This document shows positions 1 through 12,855 of a stretch of 64,000 nt of DNA, in pieces (the stretch's first letter is position 1; every line of letters starts with the position of its first letter). Where the stretch lies: positions 62,001-126,000 of the forward strand of contig NZ_JACBXU010000004.1 in assembly GCF_013415305.1 (NCBI RefSeq), in the 5' to 3' direction. This DNA comes from Pantoea sp. WMus005 (GTDB lineage: Bacteria; Pseudomonadota; Gammaproteobacteria; Enterobacterales; Enterobacteriaceae). The notes under the pieces were generated by a model. It was not told the DNA's origin, did no database searches, and worked only from the letters and a program-made list of their open reading frames with translations. The position numbers and the translations under genes are program-made.

Positions 1-481
<481 letters not shown>

Positions 482-505
482 TTAGTCAATCCTAAGACAA
501 GCAAC

Positions 506-522
506 GCGCGAAAAGTTCGCGC
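506..522. repeat. Perfect hairpin between pyrG and eno
   Basis: GCGCGAA (506-512) and TTCGCGC (516-522) form a 7-bp perfect inverted repeat with a 3-nt loop in the pyrG-eno spacer. No T-run follows in the eno direction, so it is more likely a processing or mRNA-stability structure, or a weak attenuator, than a full terminator. Function is inferred only from position. Confidence 0.45.
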
Positions 523-536
523 ACTGCCTGTGAAAC

Positions 537-2189
<1,653 letters not shown>

Positions 2190-2228
2190 TTAGGTTTAAA
2201 GACGGTGGAATAACCAGGACGGGAAAAC

Positions 2229-2257
2229 AGTATACTGGAAACCGCTATCAGCCACAA
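2229..2257 (-). promoter_or_regulatory. Predicted sigma-70 promoter of pyrG
   Basis: On the minus strand TTGTGG (2252-2257) and TATACT (2229-2234) are separated by exactly 17 bp, placing transcription start near 2222 and leaving a leader of about 48 nt before pyrG. The rest of the 230-bp mazG-pyrG gap shows no other clear signal. Confidence 0.6.
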
Positions 2258-2404
2258 TTGATGAATCACAGCCATCCTCCAACGCATTGCTGCGCCTTAA
2301 CATAGCGGATAGCTGCCGATGAAATGTTGATGTGCGTCACAAAGTTGCCGCCACGCTGAATCGAGTAAGCGTAAGCGGCGACGTAATGCACAGCGCTGGA
2401 ATAA

Positions 2405-3193
2405 TCAGCACTTCTCGCCCTGTTTCACCTGCTGCCAGGCCGCTTCCATCTGTTCCAGCGTGGCACCCGGCATGCTCAGCCCCTGCGCAGCGATGATCGC
2501 TTCCACTTCGCGGAACCGGCGCTCAAACTTGTCATTGGCCTTTTGCAGCGCGGTTTCTGCTTTGCTGCCAAGATGGCGTGACAGATTAACCGTGGCAAAC
2601 AGCAGATCGCCAATCTCCTCTTCCAGCTTCTCGCCATCCACCACGCTCTGCTGCGCCTCATGCATCACTTCATCAATCTCTTCATGCACTTTCGCTACCA
2701 CCGGTCCCAGCGTGGTCCAGTCAAAGCCGACATTGTGGCAACGCTTCTGAATCTTATGGGCGCGCATCAACGCAGGCAGGGCTTTGGGGATATCGTCCAG
2801 CGCGGAATGCTGGGCTTTATCAGCCCGCTCGGCAGTTTTAATCGCTTCCCAGTTTTTCAGCACTTCGCTGCTGGTTTCTGCCGTGGCATCGCCAAAAATA
2901 TGCGGATGGCGGCGCTCCAGCTTGTCGCTGATCGCGTGGCAGATATCTTCAAAATTGAAGCGTTCCTGTTCGCTGGCCATCTGCGCATAGAACACAACCT
3001 GAAAAAGCAGGTCGCCCAGCTCGCCGCGCAGGTCGTCAAAATCTTCACGCTGAATAGCGTCCAGCACTTCATAGGTCTCTTCCAGCGTGTAGGGCGCGAT
3101 GGTGGCGAAGGTCTGTTCACGATCCCACGGGCAGCCATGGAGTGGATCGCGCAAGGTTTTCATAATGCCAAGCAGGCGCTCAATAGCGTTCAT
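2405..3193 (-). CDS. mazG: Nucleoside triphosphate pyrophosphohydrolase MazG
   Basis: MazG hydrolyses NTPs and dNTPs to the monophosphate and pyrophosphate. In E. coli it influences ppGpp levels and starvation survival. The protein has 262 residues (E. coli 263) with two MazG repeats: an N-terminal one with CPWDREQTF and ETYEVLDAI/ELGDLLFQVVF, and a C-terminal catalytic one with the EEIDEV and EEIGDLLFATVNL metal-binding helices. It lies between pyrG and relA as in E. coli, but without mazEF upstream. Confidence 0.95.
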   Translation of the reverse strand: MNAIERLLGIMKTLRDPLHGCPWDREQTFATIAPYTLEETYEVLDAIQREDFDDLRGELGDLLFQVVFYAQMASEQERFNFEDICHAISDKLERRHPHIFGDATAETSSEVLKNWEAIKTAERADKAQHSALDDIPKALPALMRAHKIQKRCHNVGFDWTTLGPVVAKVHEEIDEVMHEAQQSVVDGEKLEEEIGDLLFATVNLSRHLGSKAETALQKANDKFERRFREVEAIIAAQGLSMPGATLEQMEAAWQQVKQGEKC

Positions 3194-3254
3194 TCAGAGA
3201 GGTCCTTGAGTAGTCAGGTGACAGGCAACGGGCGAAGAGGCAAGGCGTGCACAC

Positions 3255-3282
3255 GGCCGGACGCAGTGAACAGCGTCCGGCC
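3255..3282. repeat. 10-bp perfect inverted repeat in the relA-mazG gap
   Basis: GGCCGGACGC (3255-3264) and GCGTCCGGCC (3273-3282) with an 8-nt loop form a very stable hairpin in the 157-bp space between relA and mazG, where E. coli carries mazEF. There is no T-run on the minus strand, and a weak one (ATGTTTTA) on the plus strand. It could be a non-canonical terminator for relA. Confidence 0.5.
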
Positions 3283-3350
3283 ATGTTTTAAGGTGCAGAA
3301 AACGCCCTCGCAACCTCCTGTTGCCGGTTGCCGCAGTGCCTGACTGAATA

Positions 3351-5582
3351 TCAGTGCAGGCGGCGGGCGTCAATGATATCAGAGACCTGGTTCAGGCGTG
3401 CCAGGACACGTCCCAGTACCTGGTGATTGTAGATCTCGATATCCATGTCGATGGTCGCCAGCTGCTTTTTAGTGTCGCTGCGGCTTGAAACGCCCAGTAC
3501 ATTCACTTTCTCGTTAGCGAGAATGGTAGTGATGTCGCGCAGTAAGCCGCTGCGATCATTGGCGGTGACACGCACCACCAGCGAATAGCCGCTGGAGTAG
3601 CTTTCGCCCCACACCGCATCGACGATACGTTCCGGCGCGTGGGAAGTGAGTTCAGCCAGCTGGTCGCAGTCGGCACGGTGAATGGAGATACCGCGCCCCT
3701 GTGTGATGAAGCCGACAATGTCATCTCCCGGAATCGGCTGGCAGCAGCGGGCAATGTGGTGCATCAGATTGCCAACACCTTCCACGACCACGCGTCCACT
3801 CTCTTTACGGGCGGAGGGGGTATACGATTTCTGGGTCAGCTGACGCAGCGCTTCGCGATCTTCCTCTTCGGCACTTGGCTTGTTGAGCTTCGCCTGCAGG
3901 AAGTTAACCATCTGGTTAAGACGAATATCCCCGCCGCCAATCGCCGCCAGCAGCTCTTCAAGCGAGGTCACGTTATAACGCGGCAGCAGCAGTTTTTCCG
4001 CTTCGCGCAGGCTGATATCCAGTTGATTCAGTTCGTTATCCAGAATTTGTCGTCCGGCGACAATGTTCTTGTCACGATCCTGTTTGCGGAACCAGTTGTG
4101 GATCTTCGAGCGCCCGCGGCTGGTCGTGATGTAGCCCAGATTCGGATTAAGCCAGTCACGGCTCGGGTTCGGCTGCTTCTGGGTGATGACTTCAACCTGA
4201 TCGCCCATCTGCAGCTGATAGGTGAACGGCACGATGCGGCCACCAATTTTCGCGCCGATGCAGCGGTGACCGATATCACTGTGAATATGGTAGGCGAAGT
4301 CGAGCGGCGTCGATCCGGCAGGCAGATCCACGACGTCGCCTTTCGGGGTAAAGACGTAGACCCGGTCATCAAACACCTGGCTGCGGACTTCTTCCAGTAG
4401 CTCGCCAGAGTCTGCCATCTCTTCCTGCCAGCTGATCAGCTTACGCAGCCAGGCAATACGCTCTTCGTGACCCGCTGCGCCACGTGCGCTGCTGCTGGAC
4501 GGGCCTTCTTTATATTTCCAGTGCGCCGCGACACCCAGCTCGGCATCTTCATGCATCTGGCGGGTACGGATCTGTATCTCCACCGTTTTACCCTGCGGGC
4601 CTAATACCACCGTATGAATTGACTGGTAGCCGTTGGGTTTGGGGTTAGCGACGTAGTCATCAAACTCGCTGGGCAGATGGCGATAGAGCGTATGCACCGT
4701 GCCCAGCGCGCCGTAGCAATCCTGCAGGCGATCGGCCACGATGCGCACCGCACGCACGTCAAACAGCTCATCGAAGGCCAGCGACTTTTTCTGCATCTTG
4801 CGCCAGATGCTATAGATATGTTTCGGACGACCATAGACTTCGGCGCGCACGCCCTCTTTGGCCATCTCTTTACGCAGGTTGCTGACGAAATTATCGATGT
4901 ACTGCTCGCGGTCGATTCTTCGCTCATGCAGTAATTTGGCAATGCGCTTATATTCGTCGGGATGCAGGTAGCGGAAGCAGTAATCTTCCAGCTCCCATTT
5001 GAGCTGACCAATACCCAGACGGTTGGCCAGTGGCGCATAGATGTTGGTGCTCTCTTTGGCGGCCAGTACGCGCTCATCTTCCGGCGCATCTTTCATTTCG
5101 CGCAGGTTCATGATGCGTTCGGCCAGCTTCAGCACCACGCAGCGGAAATCTTCCACCATCGCCAGCAGCATACGGCGGACATTATCGACCTGTTCAGAGG
5201 CCATGGAGTCGTTGTGGATCGCTTTCAGCTGGCGGATGGCGTCCATATCGCGCACGCCATGTACCAGCGAGACGATGCCTTTGCCGACGGCATTTCCCAG
5301 CTCCTCTTCGCTCACCACTTCATCGTTAGCCAGCGGGAAAATCAGCGCCGCACACAAGCTTTCGATATCCATGCTGAGCATTGAGAGGATTTCCACCATC
5401 TCAATACCGCGCCACAGCAGCAGTGACTGATCGGGATGGCTCTGCGTCTGCGCTTCGCAGTAGCGCCAGGTCTCAGCAACGCGTTGACATGATTGCGGGT
5501 TGGCAATACCGAGACTGGCGATCCACTGGTCGAGGGCGAAATCCCCCTCAGTATTTAAATGCGCACTTCTGACCGCAACCAT
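3351..5582 (-). CDS. relA: (p)ppGpp synthetase I RelA
   Basis: RelA is the ribosome-associated alarmone synthetase of the stringent response, activated by uncharged tRNA in the A site. The 743 residues (E. coli 744) start MVAVRSAHLNTEG. The N-terminal HD region is degenerate, as is normal for RelA: LANDEVVSEEELG stands where a hydrolase would have its HD pair. Then come the synthetase domain (RLGIGQLKWELEDY, YGRPKHIYSIWRKM), a TGS domain (VYVFTPKGDVVDLPAGSTP), a zinc-finger-like CC motif (HHIARCCQPIPGD) and a C-terminal ACT domain. It is 29 bp downstream of rlmD, so probably read together with it. Confidence 0.98.
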   Translation of the reverse strand: MVAVRSAHLNTEGDFALDQWIASLGIANPQSCQRVAETWRYCEAQTQSHPDQSLLLWRGIEMVEILSMLSMDIESLCAALIFPLANDEVVSEEELGNAVGKGIVSLVHGVRDMDAIRQLKAIHNDSMASEQVDNVRRMLLAMVEDFRCVVLKLAERIMNLREMKDAPEDERVLAAKESTNIYAPLANRLGIGQLKWELEDYCFRYLHPDEYKRIAKLLHERRIDREQYIDNFVSNLRKEMAKEGVRAEVYGRPKHIYSIWRKMQKKSLAFDELFDVRAVRIVADRLQDCYGALGTVHTLYRHLPSEFDDYVANPKPNGYQSIHTVVLGPQGKTVEIQIRTRQMHEDAELGVAAHWKYKEGPSSSSARGAAGHEERIAWLRKLISWQEEMADSGELLEEVRSQVFDDRVYVFTPKGDVVDLPAGSTPLDFAYHIHSDIGHRCIGAKIGGRIVPFTYQLQMGDQVEVITQKQPNPSRDWLNPNLGYITTSRGRSKIHNWFRKQDRDKNIVAGRQILDNELNQLDISLREAEKLLLPRYNVTSLEELLAAIGGGDIRLNQMVNFLQAKLNKPSAEEEDREALRQLTQKSYTPSARKESGRVVVEGVGNLMHHIARCCQPIPGDDIVGFITQGRGISIHRADCDQLAELTSHAPERIVDAVWGESYSSGYSLVVRVTANDRSGLLRDITTILANEKVNVLGVSSRSDTKKQLATIDMDIEIYNHQVLGRVLARLNQVSDIIDARRLH

Positions 5583-5611
5583 AACCTCTCCTGCACAACG
5601 ACTTACATCGC

Positions 5612-6928
5612 TTATGTTTTTCTGAACAGCACCATGGATTCGAGATGACGGGTATGTGGGAACATATCCAGCATCGCGACCCTTTCCAAGTGGTAGCCTG
5701 CCGACAGCAATGTCTGGCTGTCGCGGGCGAGTGTTGTGGGATTACACGAAACATAGACCACGCGTTCTGGTGCAAGTTTAATCACATGCGCCATGACGCC
5801 CGCAGCCCCGGCGCGTGCCGGATCGAGTAATACCTTGTTAAAACCCTGTGCCGCCCACGGCTGGCGCGACACATCTTCTTCCAGATTATGCTGAAAGAAA
5901 CTTACATTTTTAAGATTATTCAAATCAGCATTATACTCTGCCTGCCGCACTAATGCTGCAATCCCCTCCACACCAACCACATTATGTACGAAGATTCCTA
6001 TAGGAAGTGTGAAGTTTCCCATGCCGCAAAACAGATCCAGAACCCGGTCTTCCGGCTGCAGCTCAAGCCAGTCGATCGCCTTCGCCACCATCTGCTGATT
6101 AATACCATCGTTAACCTGAATAAAATCCTGTGGGCTAAAGGTTAGCTTAAGCTGATGAGATTGATAAAACGGCGTCGACTCACTAAGCGCGATCAATGCT
6201 TCATCGCCGGCATCCAGAAACAGCATCAGCTGATGCTTATGCGAAAACTGTTCCAGTTTTTCACGGTCATCGGCATGCAGCGCATCAAGATGGCGCAGAA
6301 TCATCAGCGGGCCATTGTCGGCCAGCACCAGTTCCACATGGCCGAGACGCCTGACGGCACGTAAGTCGCTGAGACACTGATGCAACGGAACCAGTAATGC
6401 CTCAAGTTCGGGCGCTAAAACAGGGCAATGCTGAATATTCACCAGATCGTTACTGGCTTCCTGTCGGAATCCCATCTGCAGCCGCTGCGCTTTATTTTGC
6501 CATTGCAGACCCAGACGAGCGCGACGGCGATAGCCCCAGGGTTGACCGGCAATCACCTCATCCACCGTCACGTTCTGTGCCGAAGTCTGGCTCAGCATCC
6601 GGCTTAGCGCCTGGGCTTTACTCTGCTGTTGCAGCGCCACATCGGCATGCTGCTGCTGGCAGCCACCGCAGCGATCGTAGTGTGGGCAGCGCGGTGTTAC
6701 GCGCGCCGGGCTGCGACTAATCAGTCGTGTGACTTTCGCCCGGGCAAATTGACGTTTATCCTCTGTCAGCATGACCTCCGCCTGTTCCCCCGGCAGGGCA
6801 CCCGTGACAAACAGGGTTTTGCCCTTGTGGCGCGCCACCCCTTGTCCGAACGGGTCGAGCTCCTCAATGGTGACGGTGATCCGTTGTTGCGTCGTCACGC
6901 GCTGTTTTGCAACGTAGAATTGCGCCAT
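5612..6928 (-). CDS. rlmD: 23S rRNA (uracil-1939-C5)-methyltransferase
   Basis: RlmD (formerly RumA) methylates U1939 of 23S rRNA using S-adenosylmethionine and carries an iron-sulfur cluster. The N-terminal TRAM domain (residues ~10-70) is followed by the CxxxxxCxxC cluster motif ([11 protein letters not shown]) with a further cysteine in NIQHCPVL. The SAM-binding core ([12 protein letters not shown]) and the catalytic cysteine in [11 protein letters not shown] follow. The chosen start gives [11 protein letters not shown], matching the E. coli N-terminus. An in-frame ATG 12 bp upstream (to 6940) is an alternative. Confidence 0.95.
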   Translation of the reverse strand: MAQFYVAKQRVTTQQRITVTIEELDPFGQGVARHKGKTLFVTGALPGEQAEVMLTEDKRQFARAKVTRLISRSPARVTPRCPHYDRCGGCQQQHADVALQQQSKAQALSRMLSQTSAQNVTVDEVIAGQPWGYRRRARLGLQWQNKAQRLQMGFRQEASNDLVNIQHCPVLAPELEALLVPLHQCLSDLRAVRRLGHVELVLADNGPLMILRHLDALHADDREKLEQFSHKHQLMLFLDAGDEALIALSESTPFYQSHQLKLTFSPQDFIQVNDGINQQMVAKAIDWLELQPEDRVLDLFCGMGNFTLPIGIFVHNVVGVEGIAALVRQAEYNADLNNLKNVSFFQHNLEEDVSRQPWAAQGFNKVLLDPARAGAAGVMAHVIKLAPERVVYVSCNPTTLARDSQTLLSAGYHLERVAMLDMFPHTRHLESMVLFRKT

Positions 6929-7022
6929 AGTGTTATTCATTCTCTTTATCGAAAACGGCCTGCATCGTTTTTATCGACAGCATGCACAGGGACGTTAATG
7001 CCGGAGTAGCCAGGCGACTATT

Positions 7023-9752
7023 ATGACCAAATACAGCCTGCGGGCGCGAATGATGATTTTAATTCTGGCACCCACGCTGATGGTTGGCCTGCTGCTCAGC
7101 TCATTTTTTGTGGTGCATCGCTACAATGAACTGCAGCGTCAGGTGATCGATGCCGGAGCCAACATCATCGAACCGCTGGCGATCTCCAGTGAATACAGCA
7201 TGACCTGGCACAACCGTGACGCCATGCGTGAACTGGTGAGCCTGCTGCACCGTCGCCACTCCGGCATCGTCCGGGCGATCTCGGTGTTTGATAATCATAA
7301 CCAGCTCTACGTCACCTCCAATCACAAGCAAAACCTCAGCCTGCTGCAACAGGATGATATCCGCGGCCTGCCCGATGATGTCTCGATGGAGCGTCATGGC
7401 AACATACTTATTCTGCGCACGCCGATTACCAGCGAGCGTTACGATGTGGATGAATTACCGGATGAAGATGCTAAGCCATCGGGCAATCCGCTGGGCTATG
7501 TGGCAATAGAACTGGATTTGCAGTCGGTGCGGCTGCAGCAGTACAAAGAGGTGTTTGTCGCCACGCTGATGCTGCTCTTCTGCCTGTGTCTCGCCATGCT
7601 CTTTGCCTATCGTCTGATGCGCGATGTGACCGGACCGATCCGCAATATGGTCACCACCGTTGACCGCATTCGTCGCGGCCAGCTCGACAGCCGCGTTGAG
7701 GGCTACATGCTGGGTGAACTCAGCATTCTGAAAAACGGTATCAATGCGATGGCGATGTCTTTAACCGCCTATCACGAAGAGATGCAGCACAATATCGACC
7801 AGGCGACCTACGATTTACGTGAAACGCTGGAACAGCTTGAAATTCAGAACGTTGAACTGGATCTGGCGAAAAAACGCGCCCAGGAAGCGGCGCGTATTAA
7901 ATCTGAGTTTCTGGCCAATATGTCCCATGAGCTGCGAACGCCGCTCAATGGTGTGCTGGGCTTTACCCGGCAGATGCTGAAAACTCAGTTGCGCACAACG
8001 CAGCGCGACTATATGCAGACCATCGAACGTTCCGCTAACAATCTGCTCAGTATTATCAATGACGTGCTCGATTTTTCGAAGCTGGAAGCGGGCAAGCTGA
8101 TGCTGGAGGCGATCCCCTTCCCGCTGCGCGCCACGCTGGATGAAACGCTGGTGCTGCTGGCCCCGTCGGCGCATGAAAAAGGGCTGGAGCTGACGGTGGT
8201 CTGTGACAGCAGCGTGCCGGACAACGTGATTGGCGATGCGCTGCGCCTGCAACAGATTCTGATTAACCTGATCGGTAACGCCATCAAGTTTACCGAAAAA
8301 GGATATATCGGCCTGCGCGTGGGACAGCGGGTAATTACGCAGTCGCGCGTCGAGCTGGAGATTCAGGTCGAGGACACCGGCATCGGCATCTCGGAGCTGC
8401 AACAGACGCAGCTGTTCCAGGCGTTCCGTCAGGCTGACGCCAGCATTACACGTCGTCACGGCGGGACCGGGCTGGGGCTGGTTATCACTCAGAAACTGGT
8501 GCGGGAGATGGGCGGTGAAATCACCTTCAGCAGCCAGCCGGATCAGGGCTCTGTCTTTGTCATTCGCGTGCAGCTGGATCTCAACCCGAATGCGCCCGGC
8601 ATGCCACGCGTGCTGGAGGCGCTCTCCAATGTGCGCATTGCCTATGTGGAAGCGGATGCAAACGTTGCCAGCCCGGCGCTGGAGATGCTGAGCGCCACAC
8701 CATTGCAGATCGACTACAGCGAAACACTGGAGGGATTGAAAGAGCCTCACTACCCACTGCTGCTGATGGCGATGCCGATCGATATCAGCCAGCCCGAACT
8801 GCTCAATGAGCGCCTGATTAATGGGCTGCTGGACCGGGCAGACAATGTGCTGATGGCGCTTCCCAGCCCGATGATGTTGCTGGCTGATGAACTGAAGGTG
8901 CGCGGCATTGATGGCTGTATCGCTAAGCCGATCTCCCTGACGCGACTCCTGCCGATGTTACTGGATCTGCATACCCGTCAGATCAGTGAAGTGCCGCTTT
9001 CGCCGCGCCTGCCGCTGACGGTGATGGCTGTAGATGATAACCCCGCCAACCTCAAGCTGATTGGCGCGCTGCTGGAGGAGCAGGTGCAGAGCATCCTGCT
9101 GTGCAGCAGTGCTGAACACGCCATTCGTGAGGCGCGCCAGCAGTCGCTGGATGTCATTCTGATGGATATTCAGATGCCTGAGATAGATGGGATTCGCGCC
9201 AGCGAAATTATTCGCAGCATGTCCCATCACGCAAGTACACCGATTGTAGCGGTGACCGCCCATGCCATTGATGGCGAACGTGAACAACTGATCAAGGCGG
9301 GCATGAATGACTACCTGGCCAAGCCGATTGATGAAAGCAAGTTAAGACAGCTGCTGGCGCGCTATACGCCACCGCCAGTGGTCTCTGTGCCGGAACTGCT
9401 GCCGATACTACCCACGCTGGACTGGCAACTGGCGCTGCGACAGGCGGCGAATAAACCCGATCTGGCGCGTGATCTGCTCCGGATGCTGCTGGAGTTTTTA
9501 CCGGAAGTGCATGCGAAGATGGCGCAGTCTATGGCGGCCAATGAGGTCAATGCCCTGCGTGAGATCATTCATAAGCTACACGGCAGCGCCAGCTACAGCG
9601 GCGTGCCGCGTATGAAGCAGCTTTGTCATCAGCTGGAGCGTGGGCTGCTGGAGGCCAGCGATATTGCCGCGCTGGAGCCGGAACTGCTGGAGCTGCAGGA
9701 TGAAATGGAGAACGTTGCCAGAGAAGCCCGGCAGTTCTTAGGCATTGTGTAA
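7023..9752 (+). CDS. barA: Hybrid sensor histidine kinase BarA
   Basis: BarA is the tripartite membrane kinase that phosphorylates UvrY and so drives transcription of the Csr sRNAs. It senses short-chain carboxylic acids in E. coli. The 909 residues (E. coli 918) comprise two transmembrane segments (about 10-31 and 178-197) around a periplasmic domain, then HAMP and HisKA with the phospho-accepting H302 ([11 protein letters not shown]). The HATPase ([16 protein letters not shown]), a receiver domain with D715 (LMDIQMP) and a C-terminal HPt domain with H853 ([10 protein letters not shown]) follow. It is divergent from rlmD across 82 bp. CsrB, its downstream output, lies 11 kb away. Confidence 0.97.
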   Translation: MTKYSLRARMMILILAPTLMVGLLLSSFFVVHRYNELQRQVIDAGANIIEPLAISSEYSMTWHNRDAMRELVSLLHRRHSGIVRAISVFDNHNQLYVTSNHKQNLSLLQQDDIRGLPDDVSMERHGNILILRTPITSERYDVDELPDEDAKPSGNPLGYVAIELDLQSVRLQQYKEVFVATLMLLFCLCLAMLFAYRLMRDVTGPIRNMVTTVDRIRRGQLDSRVEGYMLGELSILKNGINAMAMSLTAYHEEMQHNIDQATYDLRETLEQLEIQNVELDLAKKRAQEAARIKSEFLANMSHELRTPLNGVLGFTRQMLKTQLRTTQRDYMQTIERSANNLLSIINDVLDFSKLEAGKLMLEAIPFPLRATLDETLVLLAPSAHEKGLELTVVCDSSVPDNVIGDALRLQQILINLIGNAIKFTEKGYIGLRVGQRVITQSRVELEIQVEDTGIGISELQQTQLFQAFRQADASITRRHGGTGLGLVITQKLVREMGGEITFSSQPDQGSVFVIRVQLDLNPNAPGMPRVLEALSNVRIAYVEADANVASPALEMLSATPLQIDYSETLEGLKEPHYPLLLMAMPIDISQPELLNERLINGLLDRADNVLMALPSPMMLLADELKVRGIDGCIAKPISLTRLLPMLLDLHTRQISEVPLSPRLPLTVMAVDDNPANLKLIGALLEEQVQSILLCSSAEHAIREARQQSLDVILMDIQMPEIDGIRASEIIRSMSHHASTPIVAVTAHAIDGEREQLIKAGMNDYLAKPIDESKLRQLLARYTPPPVVSVPELLPILPTLDWQLALRQAANKPDLARDLLRMLLEFLPEVHAKMAQSMAANEVNALREIIHKLHGSASYSGVPRMKQLCHQLERGLLEASDIAALEPELLELQDEMENVAREARQFLGIV

Positions 9753-9753
9753 G

Positions 9754-9784
9754 GCTTCTGCGATTCTGTCGCTATCGCAGAAGC
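9754..9784 (+). terminator. Hairpin directly after barA
   Basis: GCTTCTGCGAT (9754-9764) and ATCGCAGAAGC (9774-9784) form an 11-bp perfect stem with a 9-nt loop starting 2 bases after the barA stop codon. No U-tract follows, so it is a terminator or 3'-end stabiliser of uncertain strength. The remaining ~140 bp before garK shows nothing clear. Confidence 0.45.
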
Positions 9785-9923
9785 TCACCGGGCTGCGGAT
9801 CAGCGCTGACTGACCGCAACCGGATGTAATAAAGATTGCCGGCTGCCGTCGTGAGTGCGCGCATCGCGTCAGACCTTCAGCCTGCTGAATCCCGCAAGGG
9901 TCAGTTGACCGTCCGCTTCCCGC

Positions 9924-11063
9924 TTATTTAAACCCGGCGACTTTAAGTGTGGCGGCCACATTACGCGCCGTCATCTCAACATTCTTTCCGGCACTGGCAA
10001 GTGCCTCATCCAGCGTGCAGATACTGTAGAGCACGCTGAATACCGCATCGATACCATGCTGATGGACCACGCCGACATCCGCCGTCAGGCTTCCGGCGAT
10101 ACCAATCACCGGCTTGTTAAAACGCTTTGCCACACTGGCAACCCCAATCGGCACCTTGCCATTAATACTCTGGCTGTCGATGCGCCCTTCACCCGTAATC
10201 ACCAGGTCAGCATCTTTCACCTCTTCAGCCAGCCCCAGCGCCTCCGTGACAATCTCAATGCCGCGCCGCAGTTCCGCCTGACAGAAGGCGTGAAGCGCCG
10301 CACCCATACCGCCCGCAGCGCCGCCGCCTGGAATATGCAGCACATCAATATCGAGATCGCGATGGATAATCGCGGCGTAATGGGCCAGCGCCTGATCGAG
10401 TTGCTGCACCAGTGCCGGTGTCGCCCCTTTCTGCGGGCCGAAAATGGCCGAAGCGCCCTCTTTTCCGGTTAGCGGATTAGTGACGTCGCAGGCCACTTCA
10501 ATACGGCACTGATGAATGCGGGCATCCAGAGCATCAATATCAATGCTGGCAAGATCAGAGAGCGCACCGCCACCGTAACCAATCTCGCTGCCATGATCAT
10601 CCAGCAATCGTGCGCCCAGCGCCTGCATCATCCCGGCGCCGCCATCATTGGTGGCGCTGCCACCGATACCAACAATGATGTGGCCGACGCCCTTATCCAG
10701 CGCATGTCTGATCAACTCGCCGGTGCCGAATGAGGTCGTTATCAGCGGGTCACGCTGTGAAGCAGGCACCCGCTCCAGTCCGCTGGCCGCTGCCATTTCG
10801 ATAAAGGCAGTGGACTCATCACCGGACAGACCATAAAAGGCATCAACCTGCGTGCCCAGCGGCCCGGTCACCTTCAGCCTGACGATTTTTCCCTTCGTCG
10901 CCGCCACCATCGCTTCTACCGTTCCTTCACCACCGTCGGCGACCGGTATTTTCACGTAATGCGCATCGGGGAAGATGTCACGGAAACCCGCTTCAATCGC
11001 CGATGCCACATCCAGGGCGGATAAACTCTCTTTATATGAATCCGGTGCGATTACGATTTTCAT
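9924..11063 (-). CDS. garK: Glycerate 2-kinase GarK
   Basis: The enzyme phosphorylates D-glycerate, the last step that feeds carbon from glucarate and galactarate into glycolysis. The 379-residue protein beginning [13 protein letters not shown] matches GarK-type kinases along its length ([43 protein letters not shown]). An open frame continues 90 bp upstream, but the family N-terminus fixes the start at 11063. It is the last gene of the gudP-gudX-gudD-garL-garR-garK series, 73 bp after garR. Confidence 0.94.
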   Translation of the reverse strand: MKIVIAPDSYKESLSALDVASAIEAGFRDIFPDAHYVKIPVADGGEGTVEAMVAATKGKIVRLKVTGPLGTQVDAFYGLSGDESTAFIEMAAASGLERVPASQRDPLITTSFGTGELIRHALDKGVGHIIVGIGGSATNDGGAGMMQALGARLLDDHGSEIGYGGGALSDLASIDIDALDARIHQCRIEVACDVTNPLTGKEGASAIFGPQKGATPALVQQLDQALAHYAAIIHRDLDIDVLHIPGGGAAGGMGAALHAFCQAELRRGIEIVTEALGLAEEVKDADLVITGEGRIDSQSINGKVPIGVASVAKRFNKPVIGIAGSLTADVGVVHQHGIDAVFSVLYSICTLDEALASAGKNVEMTARNVAATLKVAGFK

Positions 11064-11136
11064 AGGCAATCCGAGCGCAGTTGAGTGATTGAAATGGCGC
11101 TTAACCAGTCCGGTTTTGGGAGACCGGTACCCGGTT

Positions 11137-12021
11137 TTAGCGGGCGATTTCAACCTTCGCTAACTTCTCATAATAGCAGGCCAGCGCGCTGTGGTCGGCG
11201 CTACCCTGTCCGTCGTTACGCAGTGCCTGCATCATCTCCATCACCGCCGCAGTCAGCGGCAGATGCGCACCGATGCTGTGCGAAGTATCCAGCGCGTTCG
11301 CCAGATCCTTGATATGCAAATCAATACGGAAGCCAGGCTTGAAGTTACGATCCATCACCATCGGCGCTTTGGCATCCAGCACTGTACTGCCGGCAAGGCC
11401 GCCGCGAATCGCCTGATAGACCAGATCCGGATTCACCCCTGCTTTGGTCGCCAGTGATAACGCCTCTGACATCGCCGCAATGTTCAGCGCCACAATGACC
11501 TGGTTAGCCAGCTTCGTCACGTTACCTGCACCGATGTCGCCGGTATGCACCACCGATCCCGCCATGGACTTCATGATGTCATAGCAGGCATCAAACACCG
11601 CTTTATCACCGCCAACCATCACAGAAAGTGTGCCTTCAATTGCTTTGGGCTCACCACCACTGACCGGCGCATCGAGCATTTTTATCTGCTTTTCTGCCAG
11701 CGCATCATGCACTTCCCGGCTCGCCAGTGGCGCAATCGAACTCATGTCGATGACCACCAGGCCTGGCTTCGCCCCTTCAATAATGCCGTTTTGACCCAGA
11801 CAAACATCAATGACCTGCGGTGAGTTAGGCACCATGGTAATCACCACGTCACACAGCTCAGCCACCTCTTTAGGCGTTTTTGCCACGGTTGCGCCCAGTT
11901 TAGCCAGCTCCGCTTCGTTTTCGACGTTGTTGTCGCGTACCACCAGCGAATAACCGGCTTTCACCAGATTTTTACTCATGGGTTTGCCCATAATGCCCAG
12001 GCCGATGAATCCAATTTTCAT
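11137..12021 (-). CDS. garR: Tartronate semialdehyde reductase (2-hydroxy-3-oxopropionate reductase)
   Basis: GarR reduces tartronate semialdehyde, produced by the aldolase GarL, to glycerate with NADH. The 294 residues start [19 protein letters not shown], the Rossmann dinucleotide motif of the 3-hydroxyisobutyrate dehydrogenase family. The substrate motif [15 protein letters not shown] and the catalytic lysine in GNVTKLANQ are present. The start has a strong AAGGGGAAA ribosome-binding site. It lies 19 bp after garL and before garK, so the three enzymes act consecutively. Confidence 0.95.
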   Translation of the reverse strand: MKIGFIGLGIMGKPMSKNLVKAGYSLVVRDNNVENEAELAKLGATVAKTPKEVAELCDVVITMVPNSPQVIDVCLGQNGIIEGAKPGLVVIDMSSIAPLASREVHDALAEKQIKMLDAPVSGGEPKAIEGTLSVMVGGDKAVFDACYDIMKSMAGSVVHTGDIGAGNVTKLANQVIVALNIAAMSEALSLATKAGVNPDLVYQAIRGGLAGSTVLDAKAPMVMDRNFKPGFRIDLHIKDLANALDTSHSIGAHLPLTAAVMEMMQALRNDGQGSADHSALACYYEKLAKVEIAR

Positions 12022-12040
12022 TGCGTTTCCCCTTAATCGA

Positions 12041-12811
12041 TTAGCGCTTAAATTTGTCGCATAACGCCTGTGAGGCGTTGCGGAACATCCCGACATCGCT
12101 GCCGACGGCCACAAAGGTGGCGCCCCACTCCAGATAGCGACGCGCGTCCGCTTCTACCGGTGCCAGAATGCCGCTCGGCTTACCGGCGGCTTTGGCACGT
12201 TCAAAAATGTGTTTAATCACTTTCAGCACGTCAGGATGTGCGGGCTGACCGAGATAGCCCAGCGCAGCGGAGAGATCGCCCGGCCCGACGAATATACCGT
12301 CGACGCCGTCCACCGCTGCGATCGCGTCAATGTTGTCGACTGCCTGCTGCGTTTCGATCTGCACCAGCACCGTGATGTTGTCATTGATGGTGCTGTTGTA
12401 ATCCGGCAGCGTGCCGTACATGTTGCTGCGGTGCGACACCGAGACACCGCGAATACCGGCTGGCGGATAGCGGGTTGAGGCGACGGCTCGCAGGGCTTCC
12501 TCTTCGGTCTCGACAAAGGGCACCAGGAAGTTGTTAAACCCGATATCCAGCAGACGCTTAATGATCACCGGCTCGTTGCAGGGCGGCCGCACCACGGGCG
12601 CACTGTGGCTGCCTTTCAGTGCCATCAGTTGCGGTACAAAGGTCGTGATGTCGTTGGGCGCGTGCTCTCCATCCAGGACCAGCCAGTCGAAACCGGCAAG
12701 CCCCAGAATTTCAGTCGAAATCGGGCTGGCCAGCGCGCACCAGCTGCCAATCAGGGTGTCGCCCGCTAACAGGCGACGACGAAATCCATTGGGCCAGGCT
12801 GCATTACTCAT
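12041..12811 (-). CDS. garL: 5-keto-4-deoxy-D-glucarate aldolase GarL
   Basis: GarL, a class II aldolase of the HpcH/HpaI family, cleaves the ketodeoxyglucarate made by the dehydratases into pyruvate and tartronate semialdehyde. The 256-residue length equals E. coli GarL. The start [18 protein letters not shown] is inside a longer open frame. Characteristic parts are [13 protein letters not shown] with the catalytic histidine, [11 protein letters not shown] with a metal-binding glutamate, and [12 protein letters not shown] with a metal-binding aspartate. It is 44 bp downstream of gudD. Confidence 0.95.
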   Translation of the reverse strand: MSNAAWPNGFRRRLLAGDTLIGSWCALASPISTEILGLAGFDWLVLDGEHAPNDITTFVPQLMALKGSHSAPVVRPPCNEPVIIKRLLDIGFNNFLVPFVETEEEALRAVASTRYPPAGIRGVSVSHRSNMYGTLPDYNSTINDNITVLVQIETQQAVDNIDAIAAVDGVDGIFVGPGDLSAALGYLGQPAHPDVLKVIKHIFERAKAAGKPSGILAPVEADARRYLEWGATFVAVGSDVGMFRNASQALCDKFKR

Positions 12812-12855
12812 GGTTGAACTCCTGTGACGATGGCTCCGCAGGGGAGCCGTAAAGG

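Noticed and set aside
7815..8750. 311-codon minus-strand frame opposite barA
   Set aside because: It is an antisense shadow of conserved kinase coding sequence, without ribosome-binding site or family features.
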